Shown: positions 8,517-17,866, counted from the first letter of the stretch. The stretch: 64,000 nt of DNA from Gammaproteobacteria bacterium (GCA_018262975.1 JADFDG010000013.1:1-64000), one strand, 5' to 3'. Notes: a model not told the origin generated them from the sequence alone. Program-made: numbers and translations.

Positions 8517-9146
8517 ATGTCCCGCGGCCCGCGCCAGCCCCGCCAGCAACGTTCCCGGGCCACCGTCGAGGCCATCGTCCAGGCCGGCTACGCGGTGGTG
8601 GCCGAGCGCGGCCTGGACGCCACCACCACCCAGCACATCGCCGACCGCGCCGGCATCGGCATCGGCTCGCTTTACGAGTACTTCCCCAACAAGGAGGCGG
8701 TGTTCACAGAGATGTTCCGCCGGCTCACCGACGACACGGCGCAGATCGTGCGCGACCTGACGCCGGAGATGGTGGGGATGGAAATGCGCGAGGCGATCCG
8801 CCTGATGATGTTGCGCATCGGCGCCATGCTGCGCCGCGACGACGGGATCTACCTGCGGTGCGCGCAACAGGCGCTGCGCGCCGACGCGGTGGCCGACCGC
8901 GAGCCGATCCAGCGCGCGCTGGGCGACCTCGCCACCCAGTACCTGATGCACCACCCGCAATACCTGCGCGTGCGCAACCTGCCGGTGGCCGTGTACATCT
9001 TCATCCACGGCGGCATGCACGCGTTCATCCATCACCTGAATGAACGCGCGCCCGCGATCAGCTACGAGCAACTGGTGGACGGCATGGCGAACATGATCGC
9101 CCACTACGTGGAACGCGAACTGCAGATCGTGGAGTCGGGGACGTAG
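8517..9146 (+). CDS. TetR-family transcriptional regulator
   Basis: 209 residues. The N-terminal helix-turn-helix region includes IADRAGIGIGSLYEYFPNKE, typical of TetR; the rest is an alpha-helical ligand-binding domain. The start at 8517 follows a CAGGAGCAG ribosome site; an upstream in-frame ATG would place the operator inside the coding region. Divergent from the MpaB gene with the operator between them, so autoregulation plus control of MpaB is likely. The ligand is unknown. The stop is followed by a REP in the convergent junction with the DUF3332 gene. Confidence 0.9.
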   Translation: MSRGPRQPRQQRSRATVEAIVQAGYAVVAERGLDATTTQHIADRAGIGIGSLYEYFPNKEAVFTEMFRRLTDDTAQIVRDLTPEMVGMEMREAIRLMMLRIGAMLRRDDGIYLRCAQQALRADAVADREPIQRALGDLATQYLMHHPQYLRVRNLPVAVYIFIHGGMHAFIHHLNERAPAISYEQLVDGMANMIAHYVERELQIVESGT

Positions 9147-9164
9147 CACCCCCGCCCGCTTTCT

Positions 9165-9189
9165 GTAGCGAGGGGGCCATGCCCCCGAC
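9165..9189 (+). repeat. GTAG REP, single copy
   Basis: Consensus GTAGCGAG copy in the 48-base convergent junction between the TetR gene and the DUF3332 gene. Confidence 0.88.
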
Positions 9190-9194
9190 CCGCC

Positions 9195-9644
9195 TTACAG
9201 CAACGTCACGCCCAGCGGCAGGCCGTCCTTGCCCAGCACCGCCACGGTTTCACCGCTGCGCACCAGGGTGAACGCGGTGCGCTCGCCGCTGGCGGCAGTC
9301 GCCTGCACGTCGATGGAGCCGTCGGCCTGCAGGGTGAGCAGCGCCTCGCTGCCGTCCTCGCCGATCACGCGCTGCTGGTCGCCGGCTTTCGCGACCGGGT
9401 TGTCGCCGGTCCACCACTGGATGGAGTTGAACACGATGCCGTCCGCCAGCAGCGACAGGCCGTAGACCGGCAGGATCACCGCCAGGCCGACGAAGATGAT
9501 CTCGTTCACCCAGCGGTCCTGGCCAACCGTGGAGTTCCACTTGTAGAGCTTCTTGGTGAGGGCGAACTTGCCCATGCAACCGCTGAGCAGCACGCTGCTG
9601 GCGATCACGGCGATGGCGAGGGTCTTGACGGTACGGGCGGCCAT
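9195..9644 (-). CDS. DUF3332 family lipoprotein
   Basis: 149 residues. A lipoprotein signal ends in VLLSGC with the lipidated cysteine at C23. Conserved DUF3332 features follow: FALTKKLYKWN, WVNEIIFVGLAVILPVYG (one hydrophobic segment), VFNSIQWWTGDNPV. The family is common in gammaproteobacteria and has no established role. The start at 9644 is preceded by GGAGATCCCC. Divergent from an outer-membrane barrel gene, which may hint at an envelope function. Confidence 0.87.
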   Translation of the reverse strand: MAARTVKTLAIAVIASSVLLSGCMGKFALTKKLYKWNSTVGQDRWVNEIIFVGLAVILPVYGLSLLADGIVFNSIQWWTGDNPVAKAGDQQRVIGEDGSEALLTLQADGSIDVQATAASGERTAFTLVRSGETVAVLGKDGLPLGVTLL

Positions 9645-9804
9645 GGGGATCTCCTGTGTCGGTGGCGGCAGCAACCGGCCGCCTCTCGGCCATGATCAAC
9701 CCGACTGGCGGGCGCTGTACAGGCGAGGCCCGCCCGGGACGGTTGCATTTGTGACGTTTTTGGCGGAAAAGGAGGGCGTTATCCATCCACTGAAGGGGTT
9801 TCCC

Positions 9805-10305
9805 ATGAAAGCGGTCATCAGGACGATTGGCGCGGTTGCGCTGCTGGGCATCGGCGGTCTCGCGCAGGCCGACATCTACATCGGTGGCGGCGGCTACGTC
9901 ACGTCCATCGACGCGGCCGGTGCCGCGCTGGAAGACGACGGCGACTTCGCGCCGGCCATCTTCCTGGGCTGGCGCCCGCTGGAGATGGTCGGCGTCGAGT
10001 TGGGTTACTACGACCTGGGCAGCTACGACACCGGCGGTGGCAGCGTTGATGCAAGCGCGCTGGGTCTTGCCGGCCTGCTGTCGATGGAAGTCGGCCCGGT
10101 GGGCGTGTACCTCAAGGGCGGCCTGGCCAGCACGGAAATTTCCGCGCCGGGCGGATACAACGAGACCAACAGCGACCCGTTCGGCGGCCTCGGCCTGACC
10201 TTCGACCTGATGGACAAGCTGTACGTCTATGGTGAAGCGCTGCGCTTCACCCACGAAGACGCCGACATCGACGTCATCGGCGCCGGCGTCCGCTACACCT
10301 TCTGA
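9805..10305 (+). CDS. small outer-membrane beta-barrel protein
   Basis: 166 residues: a signal peptide of about 22 residues ending GLAQA, then alternating strands rich in Gly and aromatic residues (YIGGGGYVTS, VELGYYDLGSY, VGVYLKGGLAS, YVYGEALRFTH), ending in VRYTF. The terminal phenylalanine is the usual outer-membrane insertion signal. Size and pattern suit an eight-stranded OmpX/OmpW-like barrel; ligand and function are unknown. The start at 9805 has GAAGGGG upstream. No strong promoter was recognised in the 160-base divergent gap before it. Confidence 0.85.
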   Translation: MKAVIRTIGAVALLGIGGLAQADIYIGGGGYVTSIDAAGAALEDDGDFAPAIFLGWRPLEMVGVELGYYDLGSYDTGGGSVDASALGLAGLLSMEVGPVGVYLKGGLASTEISAPGGYNETNSDPFGGLGLTFDLMDKLYVYGEALRFTHEDADIDVIGAGVRYTF

Positions 10306-10317
10306 CCCCGCTTGTCG

Positions 10318-10381
10318 TAGAGAGGGGGCCATGCCCCCGATGCCTTTCGAACGAGCGTCGGGGGCATGGCCCCCTCTCTAC
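10318..10381. repeat. GTAG REP inverted pair (REPIN)
   Basis: Both copies are GTAGAGAG type, converging (10318-10340 and 10357-10381), in the gap between the barrel gene and pirin. Confidence 0.9.
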
Positions 10382-10404
10382 AGAAGAGCACCGACGGAGC
10401 AACC

Positions 10405-11286
10405 ATGTCACTCAAGCAAGTCACCGGCGCCTATACCCGTGAGCGCGGCCACTGGGTGGGCGATGGTTTTCCGGTGCGCACGCTGTTCGACTACAACACC
10501 TTCGGCGCGAAGCTCAGCCCGTTCCTGATGCTGGACCGTGCCGGCCCGCTGGAATTCACGCCCACTGCGCAGCAGCGTGGCGTGGGCGTGCACCCGCACC
10601 GCGGCTTCGAAACCGTGACCATCATTTACTCCGGCAGCGTCGCGCATCGCGACTCCGGCGGTGGCGGCGGCACCATCGGTCCCGGTGACGTGCAGTGGAT
10701 GACCGCCGGCAGCGGCGTGGTGCACGAGGAATTCCACGCCCCGGCGTTCGCCGCCAGCGGCGGGCTGCTGGACATGGTGCAGTTGTGGGTGAACCTGCCG
10801 GCGAAGGACAAGATGACCACGCCGCGCTACCAGAGCATCGTTGACGCGCAGATCCCGGCCGTGGACTTGCCCGGCGGCGCCGGGCGCGTGCGGGTGATCG
10901 CCGGCGAGTTCAGCGGCGCGCGCGGTCCGGCGCACACCTTCTCACCGATGCACGTGTGGGACGTGCAGCTCACCGCGGAAGATCCGGTGACGCTGCAGAC
11001 GCCGGATGGCTGGTCGCTGGCGGTGGTCGGCCTGCACGGCGCCGCCATCGTCAATGAATCGCATCGCCTGCATGACGGGCAGTTCGCGGTGTTCGACCAT
11101 GCCGGCAGCGACTTCACGCTGCGCGCGCAGGGCGCCGGTGCCACCGTGCTGGTGCTGGCTGGCCAGCCGCTCAACGAACCGATTGCCGGCTACGGTCCGT
11201 TCGTGATGAGCACCATGCAGGAAATCGACAAGGCCATCGAAGACTACAACAGCGGGCACTTCGGCAGCCTGCCGCAAGCAGGTTGA
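10405..11286 (+). CDS. pirin family protein
   Basis: 293-residue bicupin. The pirin metal ligands are visible: H63 and H65 in GVHPHRGFET, and H107 and E109 in GSGVVHEEFH. Pirins bind Fe(II); some bacterial members act as quercetin dioxygenases and others as redox-linked regulators, so the function here is open. The start at 10405 has CGGAG upstream; an ATG 13 codons earlier lies in a REP. First of a run of five plus-strand genes, followed after 4 bases by the methyltransferase-like gene. Confidence 0.92.
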   Translation: MSLKQVTGAYTRERGHWVGDGFPVRTLFDYNTFGAKLSPFLMLDRAGPLEFTPTAQQRGVGVHPHRGFETVTIIYSGSVAHRDSGGGGGTIGPGDVQWMTAGSGVVHEEFHAPAFAASGGLLDMVQLWVNLPAKDKMTTPRYQSIVDAQIPAVDLPGGAGRVRVIAGEFSGARGPAHTFSPMHVWDVQLTAEDPVTLQTPDGWSLAVVGLHGAAIVNESHRLHDGQFAVFDHAGSDFTLRAQGAGATVLVLAGQPLNEPIAGYGPFVMSTMQEIDKAIEDYNSGHFGSLPQAG

Positions 11287-11290
11287 ATGC

Positions 11291-11983
11291 ATGAACCGCA
11301 TGGAGTTGCTCGACAGCACGCCCATCCCCAACAACGGCGGCGAACTGAAGCTGTTCCGCCACGGCGATGACTTTTCCATCCGCGTGGTGGGGACGCGTGC
11401 CGGCGGCGGCGGCGAGCTGATGAATTCGCGCATGCACGGCTCCGAGGACAAGCTCGCCGAGTTCGCCTGCGACAAGGTGCGCGAGCGCGCGAGCCCGCGC
11501 GTGCTGGTGGGCGGCCTGGGCATGGGCTTCACGCTGGCGGCGGCGCTGCGCCACATCGGCCCGCGCGGCGAGGTGGTGGTGGCCGAGCTGGTGCCGGGCG
11601 TGGTGGAGTGGAACCGCGGACCGCTGGGCGAGTGCGCCGGCCGGCCGCTCGACGACGCGCGCACCCGCGTGCACGTGGGCGACGTGGCGGAACTGATCCG
11701 CGGCGAGCGTGGCGGCTTCGACGCCATCCTGCTCGACGTCGACAACGGTCCGGAAGGCCTCACGCACAAGGCCAACGACTGGCTCTATTCGCCCGAAGGA
11801 CTGAAGGCTGCACAAGGCGCGCTGCGTCCGCGCGGCGTGCTGGCGATCTGGTCCGCCGGACCCGACCCGCGCTTTACCATCCGCCTGAAGAAATGCGGCT
11901 ACGCCGTGCAGGAAGTGAACGTACGCGCACACGGCAACAAGGGCGCGCGCCACCTGATCTGGCTCGCCACCAAACCACAATAA
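11291..11983 (+). CDS. spermidine synthase-like / SAM methyltransferase-fold protein
   Basis: 230 residues with a Rossmann methyltransferase core: RVLVGGLGMGFTLAAAL as the nucleotide-binding loop, VVVAELVPGVVEW as the second strand with its acidic residue, and FDAILLDVDNGPEG as the post-III motif. The layout resembles polyamine-synthase-like proteins, but key polyamine-site residues cannot be judged by eye. It starts 4 bases after the pirin stop, so the two are probably co-transcribed. A conserved but uncharacterised enzyme. Confidence 0.82.
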   Translation: MNRMELLDSTPIPNNGGELKLFRHGDDFSIRVVGTRAGGGGELMNSRMHGSEDKLAEFACDKVRERASPRVLVGGLGMGFTLAAALRHIGPRGEVVVAELVPGVVEWNRGPLGECAGRPLDDARTRVHVGDVAELIRGERGGFDAILLDVDNGPEGLTHKANDWLYSPEGLKAAQGALRPRGVLAIWSAGPDPRFTIRLKKCGYAVQEVNVRAHGNKGARHLIWLATKPQ

Positions 11984-12005
11984 CGAACGCGAAGACGGAA
12001 GCACC

Positions 12006-12983
12006 ATGACGGCCATCAACCGACCCATCAAGCGACCCGGCCTGCGCGCGGCACTGCTCAACGCCGCACTGCGCAAGTACGTGAAGGAACCGGCGAAGCG
12101 CGCCGAGGCGCGTGGCCTCGAGGTCAGCGACGAACTGCTGGCGCGCGGCGCGCGGCGGACCGCCAAGGCCATGCGCCGCAACGAGCGCGTGCCGGCGTTC
12201 GTTTCCGTCGACCCGCTGGTGATTCCCACGCCGGCCGGCGACATGGACGCCGAGTGGGTGTACACGGCACGCGCTGGCGAGCAGGGCAACGACAAGCACG
12301 TGATTCTCTACCTGCACGGTGGCGGCTACTTCATGTGCTCGGCGGCCACCCACCGCCCGCTCACCAGCCGGCTGGCGCACGGCGCGCGCCGCCGCGTGCT
12401 GGCCATCAACTACCGCCAGGCCCCGGAGCACAAGTTCCCGGCCTGGCTGGACGACGCGGTGAGCGCCTACCGCTTCCTGCTGGCACAGGGCTACGACCCG
12501 AAGAAGATTTCCATCGGTGGCGATTCCGCCGGTGGCAACCTCACGCTCATTACCCTGCAACAACTGCGCACCGAGCAGCTGCCGATGCCGGGCGCGGCCT
12601 TCTGCATTTCGCCGTGGGCGTGCATGGCCGGCGAGAGCGAATCGCTGGCGCGCAACGCAAACCGCGACGTGATGTTCAACCCCGAGGGCGTACGTGCGCT
12701 GGGCCGCTTCCACGCGCAGGAATCCGACCTCAAGCACCCGCTGATCTCGCCGGTGAACGCCGATTACACCGGCTTCCCGCCGATGCTGATCCAGGCCAGC
12801 AGCACCGAGGTGCTGCGCGATGACAGTCGCCGCGTGGCGATGAAGGCGCGCGCCGACGGCGTGCCCGTGGTGCTGGAGGAGTGGCACGGGCTGCCGCACG
12901 TGTTCCACCTGTTCGCCGATTTCATCCCCGAGGCCGGCAAGGCCATCCGCACCATCAGCGCGTTCGTGCAGTCGCACGCGTAG
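12006..12983 (+). CDS. alpha/beta hydrolase, hormone-sensitive-lipase type
   Basis: 325 residues. The HSL-type oxyanion motif HGGG (104-107) and the nucleophile elbow GDSAG (S174) are clear. The acid and histidine of the triad probably lie near TEVLRDDSR and WHGLPHVFHLF. Such enzymes hydrolyse short-chain esters, lactones or lipid esters. There is no signal peptide, so it is cytoplasmic. It sits 22 bases after the methyltransferase-like gene and 9 before the YbaN-like gene. Confidence 0.92.
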   Translation: MTAINRPIKRPGLRAALLNAALRKYVKEPAKRAEARGLEVSDELLARGARRTAKAMRRNERVPAFVSVDPLVIPTPAGDMDAEWVYTARAGEQGNDKHVILYLHGGGYFMCSAATHRPLTSRLAHGARRRVLAINYRQAPEHKFPAWLDDAVSAYRFLLAQGYDPKKISIGGDSAGGNLTLITLQQLRTEQLPMPGAAFCISPWACMAGESESLARNANRDVMFNPEGVRALGRFHAQESDLKHPLISPVNADYTGFPPMLIQASSTEVLRDDSRRVAMKARADGVPVVLEEWHGLPHVFHLFADFIPEAGKAIRTISAFVQSHA

Positions 12984-12992
12984 GGCGCTGCC

Positions 12993-13364
12993 GTGGTGCA
13001 ACAGGCGCGGCTGCTGCTGTGGCGCGCGCTGGCGGTGTGTGCGCTGGCGCTGGGCATGGTCGGGGTGGTGGTGCCCGGCTTGCCCACCGTGCCGTTCCTG
13101 CTGCTGGCGGCCTGGGCCGGCGCGAAGAGCTGGCCGGCACTGGAGCGCTGGCTGGTGGAGCACCCGCGCTGGGGTGACGCCATCCGCCAGTGGCGCGAGA
13201 AGCGCGCCATTCCGCGGCGCGCCAAGTGGGCGGCCAACGCGATGATGCTGGCCAGCGCGATCATCCTGCAATTCACCGCCGAATCGGCCTGGCTGCGCTT
13301 CGGCGTGCCGGCGCTGCTGCTGGTGGTCGCCACCTGGCACTGGACGCGACCGGAACCGGACTGA
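12993..13364 (+). CDS. YbaN-like inner-membrane protein (DUF454)
   Basis: 123 residues with a GTG start 9 bases after the esterase stop. DUF454 hallmarks: VVVPGLPTVPFLLLAAWA in the first membrane region, then SWPALERWLVEHPRWG and two further hydrophobic segments near the C-terminus. The family's function is not established. The close spacing suggests co-transcription with the esterase. Confidence 0.85.
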   Translation: MVQQARLLLWRALAVCALALGMVGVVVPGLPTVPFLLLAAWAGAKSWPALERWLVEHPRWGDAIRQWREKRAIPRRAKWAANAMMLASAIILQFTAESAWLRFGVPALLLVVATWHWTRPEPD

Positions 13365-13445
13365 CCGGCACCGTTCGTGCGCGACCGCTGTTTATCGGCG
13401 CGGCGGTTTGTGGGAAGGTTCGGCAAACGCTGCCAAGGAGGCGCC

Positions 13446-14576
13446 ATGTCCCGCCTGTATCCCGCCGTCGATGCCGACGGCCTGCTCGAGTACTCGGTGG
13501 TCTTCACCGATCGCGCGCTGAACCACATGTCGCAACAGTTCCAGGGCGTGATGCGCGACATCTCCGCGACGCTGCGCGAGGTGTACCAGGCGGACGCCGT
13601 GGCAGTGGTGCCCGGCGGCGGCAGCTTCGGGATGGAGGCGGTGGCGCGCCAGCTGGCCAGCGGCCAGCACTGCCTGGTGCTGCGCAACGGCTGGTTCAGT
13701 TACCGCTGGACGCAGATCTTCGAGGCGGGCGGCATTGCCGCATCGCACACGGTGCTCAAGGCCCGGCCGGTGTCGTCCGCCACGCAGGCGCCCTGGGTGC
13801 CGGCGCCGCTCGAGGACGTGCAGGCAACCATCCATGCGCAGAAGCCCGCGGTGGTGTTCGCGCCCCACGTCGAAACCGCGTCGGGCATCATCCTGCCCGA
13901 TGCGTACCTGCGCGGCATCGCCGACGCGGTACACGCCCATGGCGGCCTGTTCGTACTGGACTGCGTGGCGTCCGGCGCCATATGGGTGGACATGAAAGCC
14001 TGCGGCGTGGACGTGCTGATCAGCGCGCCGCAGAAGGGCTGGAGTTCAACGCCCTGCGCGGCGCTGGTGATGCTCAGTGAGGCGGGCCGCGCGCGTGTCG
14101 AGGCCACCACCAGCAGCAGCTTCGCCATCGACCTGAAGAAATGGCTGCAGATCATGCAGGCCTACGAGGGCGGCGGGCACATGTACCACGCGACGCTGCC
14201 CACCGATGCGCTGCTGGCGCTGCGCGACAGCATGAATGCCACGCGTGCGTTCGGCTTCGAGCGCGCACGCCAGGCGCAGTGGGACATTGGCCTGCGCGTG
14301 CGGGCGCTGCTCGCGCAGCACGGCTACCCGTCGGTGGCTGCCGAGGGTTACGGCGCCCCGGGCGTGGTGGTGGCGCATACCGGCGACCCGGACCTGCACA
14401 ACGCCCGCAAGTTCATTGCGCGGGGGCTGCAGACCGCCACCGGCGTACCGCTGATGTGCGACGAGCCGGCCGACTTCCGCACTTTCCGCATCGGCCTGTT
14501 CGGCCTGGACAAGCTGGCGCACCCCGACCGCACCGTGGAGACCCTCGCGCAGGCCATGGCCGCCATGGACCGCTGA
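13446..14576 (+). CDS. class V aminotransferase-fold PLP enzyme
   Basis: 376 residues with fold-type I, class V features: VVPGGGSFGMEAVARQL for cofactor phosphate binding, D172 in LFVLDCVASG contacting the pyridine nitrogen, and K197 in SAPQKGWSSTP as the Schiff-base lysine. It resembles alanine-glyoxylate and serine-pyruvate aminotransferases; the substrate cannot be assigned. The start at 13446 has a strong AAGGAGG site. The longer open frame upstream is unlikely. Confidence 0.9.
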   Translation: MSRLYPAVDADGLLEYSVVFTDRALNHMSQQFQGVMRDISATLREVYQADAVAVVPGGGSFGMEAVARQLASGQHCLVLRNGWFSYRWTQIFEAGGIAASHTVLKARPVSSATQAPWVPAPLEDVQATIHAQKPAVVFAPHVETASGIILPDAYLRGIADAVHAHGGLFVLDCVASGAIWVDMKACGVDVLISAPQKGWSSTPCAALVMLSEAGRARVEATTSSSFAIDLKKWLQIMQAYEGGGHMYHATLPTDALLALRDSMNATRAFGFERARQAQWDIGLRVRALLAQHGYPSVAAEGYGAPGVVVAHTGDPDLHNARKFIARGLQTATGVPLMCDEPADFRTFRIGLFGLDKLAHPDRTVETLAQAMAAMDR

Positions 14577-14593
14577 GCCCGGCCGCAAGCAAA

Positions 14594-14611
14594 TGTAAAT
14601 TCCGGTTTACA
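14594..14611. promoter_or_regulatory. operator overlapping the -10 box of the sulfonation operon
   Basis: TGTAAA and TTTACA are perfect inverted half-sites with a 6-base spacer. The right half overlaps a TACAAT -10 box at 14608-14613. Binding by a TetR dimer would block the polymerase, and the first gene of the operon encodes a TetR protein, so autorepression of the whole operon is the simplest reading. Confidence 0.65.
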
Positions 14612-14661
14612 ATATGCCGGCGGGGCGCTTGAATAGGGTACCTCCCCGCCGGAGCCGCACC

Positions 14662-15339
14662 GTGCCCAGCCCTTCCGCTCCCCGCCCCGCCCCCAAGCAG
14701 GCCCGCAGCCGCCGCACCGAGCAGGCGCTGCTGGACGCCGCCCTGGCGCTGTTCAGCGCGCAGGGCGTGGAGGCGGTGACCGTCGGCGAGATTGCCGCCG
14801 CCGCCGGCGTGGCACCGGCCACCATCTACCGCCGTTTCGGCGACAAGGAAGGCCTGGTCAAGGAAGCCTTCGCCCGCTTCATTGACCAGGCCCTGGCCAT
14901 GCTCGACGCCGCGCCCGCGGTGCCGGAGCGGCAGGCGTTCGTGCCGCTGGTCGCGGATGTCGCCGCGCTGGTGGTGCGCTTTTCGCAAGCCAACCAGCGG
15001 ATGCTGCAATCGGCCTATGCCAAGGCGCTGGCCGATGATTTCTACGCCTCCCGCCTGGTGATGTTGCGCGCGCGCGTCTTCGCGCTGCTCAAGGAGCGTT
15101 TCCTGCACCGCGCCGGCGACATCCAGCATCCGCAACCGGCGGTGGCCATCGATTTCGCCCTGCGCCAGGCGGTGGCGATGCTGTCGGCGCGCATGGAGGC
15201 CAGCCGGCTCGAGGTGGGTGACGGCGCCAACGACGACCGCACCTTCGTGCGCGAGCTGTTGCGCTCCATTCTTTCCTACCTGCAGGCGCCCTATACGGCG
15301 CAGGACATCGACCGCGCGCTCACCGCGCGTGGCCTCTGA
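14662..15339 (+). CDS. TetR-family regulator of the sulfonation operon
   Basis: 225 residues from a GTG at 14662 that follows CCGGAG. An ATG at 14614 would overlap the -10 box and is rejected. Helix-turn-helix: VGEIAAAAGVAPATIYRRFG. First gene of a run with gaps of 25, 17 and 22 bases and then an 8-base overlap, so it is probably co-transcribed with the alcohol dehydrogenase, the decarboxylase-like protein, CysC and the sulfotransferase. The ligand is unknown, perhaps a substrate or product of the operon. Confidence 0.88.
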   Translation: MPSPSAPRPAPKQARSRRTEQALLDAALALFSAQGVEAVTVGEIAAAAGVAPATIYRRFGDKEGLVKEAFARFIDQALAMLDAAPAVPERQAFVPLVADVAALVVRFSQANQRMLQSAYAKALADDFYASRLVMLRARVFALLKERFLHRAGDIQHPQPAVAIDFALRQAVAMLSARMEASRLEVGDGANDDRTFVRELLRSILSYLQAPYTAQDIDRALTARGL

Positions 15340-15364
15340 GACGAATTTCCACGAGGACCTGACG

Positions 15365-16417
15365 ATGAAAGCCATGGTGTTCCACGGCGCCCGCGACTTC
15401 CGCTACGACGATTACGCCGAGCCGAAGCTGACCGGCGAGCGCGACATGATCATCCGCGTCGAGAAGTGCTCGATCTGCGGCTCCGACCTGCACATGTACA
15501 ACGGCAAGAAGCTCGGGCCGCTGGACTACAGCCTGGTGAAGATGAACTTCTGCGTCGGCCACGAGGGCATCGGCGAGGTGGTGGAAGTCGGCGCCGCGGT
15601 GAAGAAGCACAAGGTCGGCGACCGCGTGCTGCTGGCCGGCGGCGTGGGCTGCGGCAAGTGCCGGCGCTGCCTGAAGGGCGAGTTCAGCCTGTGCGAATCG
15701 AAGACCGTGCTGCCCTACGGCTTCAGCCCGATGCTGCAGGGCCTGCAGGCCGAGTACGCGCTGGTGAAGGAGGCCGACCTGTCGGCGCTCACCATCCCCG
15801 AGGGCGTCAACGACGAGCAGGCCCTGCTGCTCACCGATTCGCTGGCCACCGGCTTCCTCGGCGCGGTCAAGGCCGACGTGCAGCCGGGCAAGAGCGTGGC
15901 GGTAATCGGCCAGGGACCGATCGGCAAGACCGCGATGGAATCGGCGTTCGCGCTGGGCGCCGAGCGCGTCTACGCGATCGACCCGTCGGCGTTCCGCCGC
16001 GGCAAGGCCGCCGAGCTGGGCGCGATTCCCCTCGCGCCGGAAGAAGCGGTGGACCGCATCATGCAGGACACCCATGGCCTGGGCGTGGATTGCGTGATCG
16101 AGGCGGTGGGCAAGGAAGAAACGGTGAAGCAGGCGATCCGCATCGCCGCGGCCGGCGGCAACGTGGCGATCCTCGGCGTGGTCGAGCGCGGCATGCAGAC
16201 CTCGCTGATGCAGGCGCAACTCAAGTCGCTGACGATCTTCGCCGGCGTGGCCGGGGTGGCCGATTCCTGGCCGAAGCTGGTACCGCTGGTGCAGGAAGGC
16301 AAGATCCGCGGCGAGGGCATGTTCACCCACGAGTTCGCGCTGGCCGACGGCGCGCAGGCATACGAATTGTTCAACACCGGGCAGGACACGGTGCTGAAGG
16401 TTCTCATCAAGGTTTGA
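15365..16417 (+). CDS. zinc-dependent alcohol dehydrogenase (MDR family)
   Basis: 350 residues. Catalytic zinc ligands C38 (KCSICGSD) and H66-E67 (VGHEG); structural zinc cysteines C96, C99, C102 and C110; Rossmann loop VAVIGQGPIGKTA near 178-190. It oxidises or reduces a secondary or primary alcohol with NAD(P). It follows the TetR stop by 25 bases with a GAGGACCTGACG leader. In this operon it may process a hydroxylated or keto intermediate next to the acetoacetate-decarboxylase-like protein; the substrate is unknown. Confidence 0.92.
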   Translation: MKAMVFHGARDFRYDDYAEPKLTGERDMIIRVEKCSICGSDLHMYNGKKLGPLDYSLVKMNFCVGHEGIGEVVEVGAAVKKHKVGDRVLLAGGVGCGKCRRCLKGEFSLCESKTVLPYGFSPMLQGLQAEYALVKEADLSALTIPEGVNDEQALLLTDSLATGFLGAVKADVQPGKSVAVIGQGPIGKTAMESAFALGAERVYAIDPSAFRRGKAAELGAIPLAPEEAVDRIMQDTHGLGVDCVIEAVGKEETVKQAIRIAAAGGNVAILGVVERGMQTSLMQAQLKSLTIFAGVAGVADSWPKLVPLVQEGKIRGEGMFTHEFALADGAQAYELFNTGQDTVLKVLIKV

Positions 16418-16434
16418 AGCAGGATTACGCGACC

Positions 16435-17214
16435 ATGAAGAATTTCCCGATCAAGGTACCGGCCGACACGCTCAACGCGATCAACCACGGCCCCTACAAC
16501 TTCAGGAACGTGCACTCCTACCAGGTGATGTTCCAGTCCGACCCGGAACTGGTGGCGTCGCTGGTGCCGGAACCGCTGATTCCCAACAAGAACGGCAACA
16601 TGGGTCTTGTCGTGGCGCAGTACTTCGGCGGCGTGGAAACGCCCGAGGAGACCTTCGCCGGCTACAACGAGATCGTGCTGGGCGTGAACGCCAAGTACAA
16701 GAAGGCCGACGGCACCGAGGTGAAGGGCCTGTACATGGTGTCGCTGTGGCTGTCCGACCGCACGCCGCAAAGCGGCGCCGAGCCGACCATCCTCGGCCTG
16801 ATGGTGCCGGGCTATCCCAAGCGCGTGTGCAACTGGCAGGAATTCGAGCGCGGCAACGAGCGCCACATCCGCATCGGCCGCCGCGGCCAGGACGTGATGG
16901 GCCTGCGCATCACCGACGCGCCGCTGATGCCGCTGCAGATGCCGCCGCTGTCCGGTTCGTCGTTCGTGCTCAAGTACATCCCCAGCCCGGTGGAAGGCGA
17001 GTGCGCCGACCTGCTCAAGCTCTACCAGCTGGACGGCAGCACGCAGATGTCGTCGATGGCGCAGGTGCAGGTGAAGTTCGACAACAACGAGATCCGCCTG
17101 GACTCCGGCATCGTCCTGCCGATCAGGCAGATCAACATGACCACCCGTTGCATGATGGACATGCAGCCGCTGGGCAACACCGAACTCGTCGATTACCTGC
17201 ACCCCGGGGTGTAA
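16435..17214 (+). CDS. acetoacetate decarboxylase-like protein
   Basis: 259 residues of the acetoacetate decarboxylase superfamily. K129 in VPGYPKR aligns with the Schiff-base lysine motif of the family, and QYFGGVETP with [11 protein letters not shown] fits the beta-cone fold. Family members decarboxylate beta-keto acids or act as aldolase-like Schiff-base enzymes, so the reaction should not be assumed. It starts 17 bases after the alcohol dehydrogenase. Pairing of a Schiff-base enzyme with a dehydrogenase suggests handling of a beta-keto or beta-hydroxy acyl compound; this is inference. Confidence 0.87.
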   Translation: MKNFPIKVPADTLNAINHGPYNFRNVHSYQVMFQSDPELVASLVPEPLIPNKNGNMGLVVAQYFGGVETPEETFAGYNEIVLGVNAKYKKADGTEVKGLYMVSLWLSDRTPQSGAEPTILGLMVPGYPKRVCNWQEFERGNERHIRIGRRGQDVMGLRITDAPLMPLQMPPLSGSSFVLKYIPSPVEGECADLLKLYQLDGSTQMSSMAQVQVKFDNNEIRLDSGIVLPIRQINMTTRCMMDMQPLGNTELVDYLHPGV

Positions 17215-17236
17215 GGCAGAGCAGGGCAGGGACAGC

Positions 17237-17866
17237 ATGAGCAGCGCAACCGCCAACACCGTCTGGCATCCGCACACCGTCACCCGCGACATGCGCGCGG
17301 CGCAGAAGCACCAGCGCCCCGCGCTGATCTGGTTCACCGGGTTGTCCGGTGCCGGCAAGTCCACGGTCGCCAACGCGCTGGAATCCTGGCTGTACGACCA
17401 CGGCCACCATTCCTACCTGCTCGATGGCGACAACGTGCGCCACGGCCTCAACAAGGACCTCGGCTTCTCCGACCGCGACCGCCAGGAGAACATCCGCCGC
17501 ATCGGCGAGGCCGGCAAGCTGTTCGCCGACGCCGGGCTGATCGCGCTGTCGGCGTTCATTTCGCCGTTCCGCGCCGACCGCCAGCTGGTGCGCGACCTGT
17601 TCGCGCCGGGCGAGTTCGTGGAGGTGTACGTGGCCACGCCGCTCGCGGTGTGCGAATCGCGTGACCCGAAGGGCCTGTACCGCAAGGCGCGCAAGGGCGA
17701 GATCCGCCAGTTCACCGGCATCGATTCGCCCTACGAGGCACCCGACGCGCCGGAGATCGTCGTCGACACCTCGGCGGCCAGCGTCGAGCAGTGCGTGCTG
17801 CAGATCGTGGCCTTCCTGCAACAGCGCGGCATCCTCGCGCAAACCGGAGCAACCCGCGGTGAGTGA
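17237..17866 (+). CDS. cysC: adenylyl-sulfate kinase (APS kinase)
   Basis: 209 residues. Converts APS and ATP to PAPS, the universal sulfonate donor. P-loop GLSGAGKS (35-42); [18 protein letters not shown] and [27 protein letters not shown] are classic CysC motifs, followed by [14 protein letters not shown]. Length matches monofunctional CysC. No cysD, cysN or PAPS reductase gene is nearby, and the last 8 bases overlap the start of a sulfotransferase gene. Here PAPS is therefore most likely made for sulfonation rather than for cysteine synthesis. Confidence 0.95.
   Translation: MSSATANTVWHPHTVTRDMRAAQKHQRPALIWFTGLSGAGKSTVANALESWLYDHGHHSYLLDGDNVRHGLNKDLGFSDRDRQENIRRIGEAGKLFADAGLIALSAFISPFRADRQLVRDLFAPGEFVEVYVATPLAVCESRDPKGLYRKARKGEIRQFTGIDSPYEAPDAPEIVVDTSAASVEQCVLQIVAFLQQRGILAQTGATRGE

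Noticed and set aside
9143-9164. A degenerate second REP at the TetR stop (GTAG then CACCCCCG)
   Set aside because: Only GTAG and a C-run match; too little sequence to separate it from chance in GC-rich DNA.
11874-13340. Minus-strand 488-residue frame over the esterase and YbaN genes
   Set aside because: Antisense shadow with Gln/His/Arg-rich sequence and no domain; the opposite strand has catalytic motifs and tight operon spacing.
17237-17866. Part of an assimilatory sulfate reduction operon
   Set aside because: No cysD, cysN, cysH, cysI or cysJ genes are nearby; the immediate partner is a sulfotransferase.
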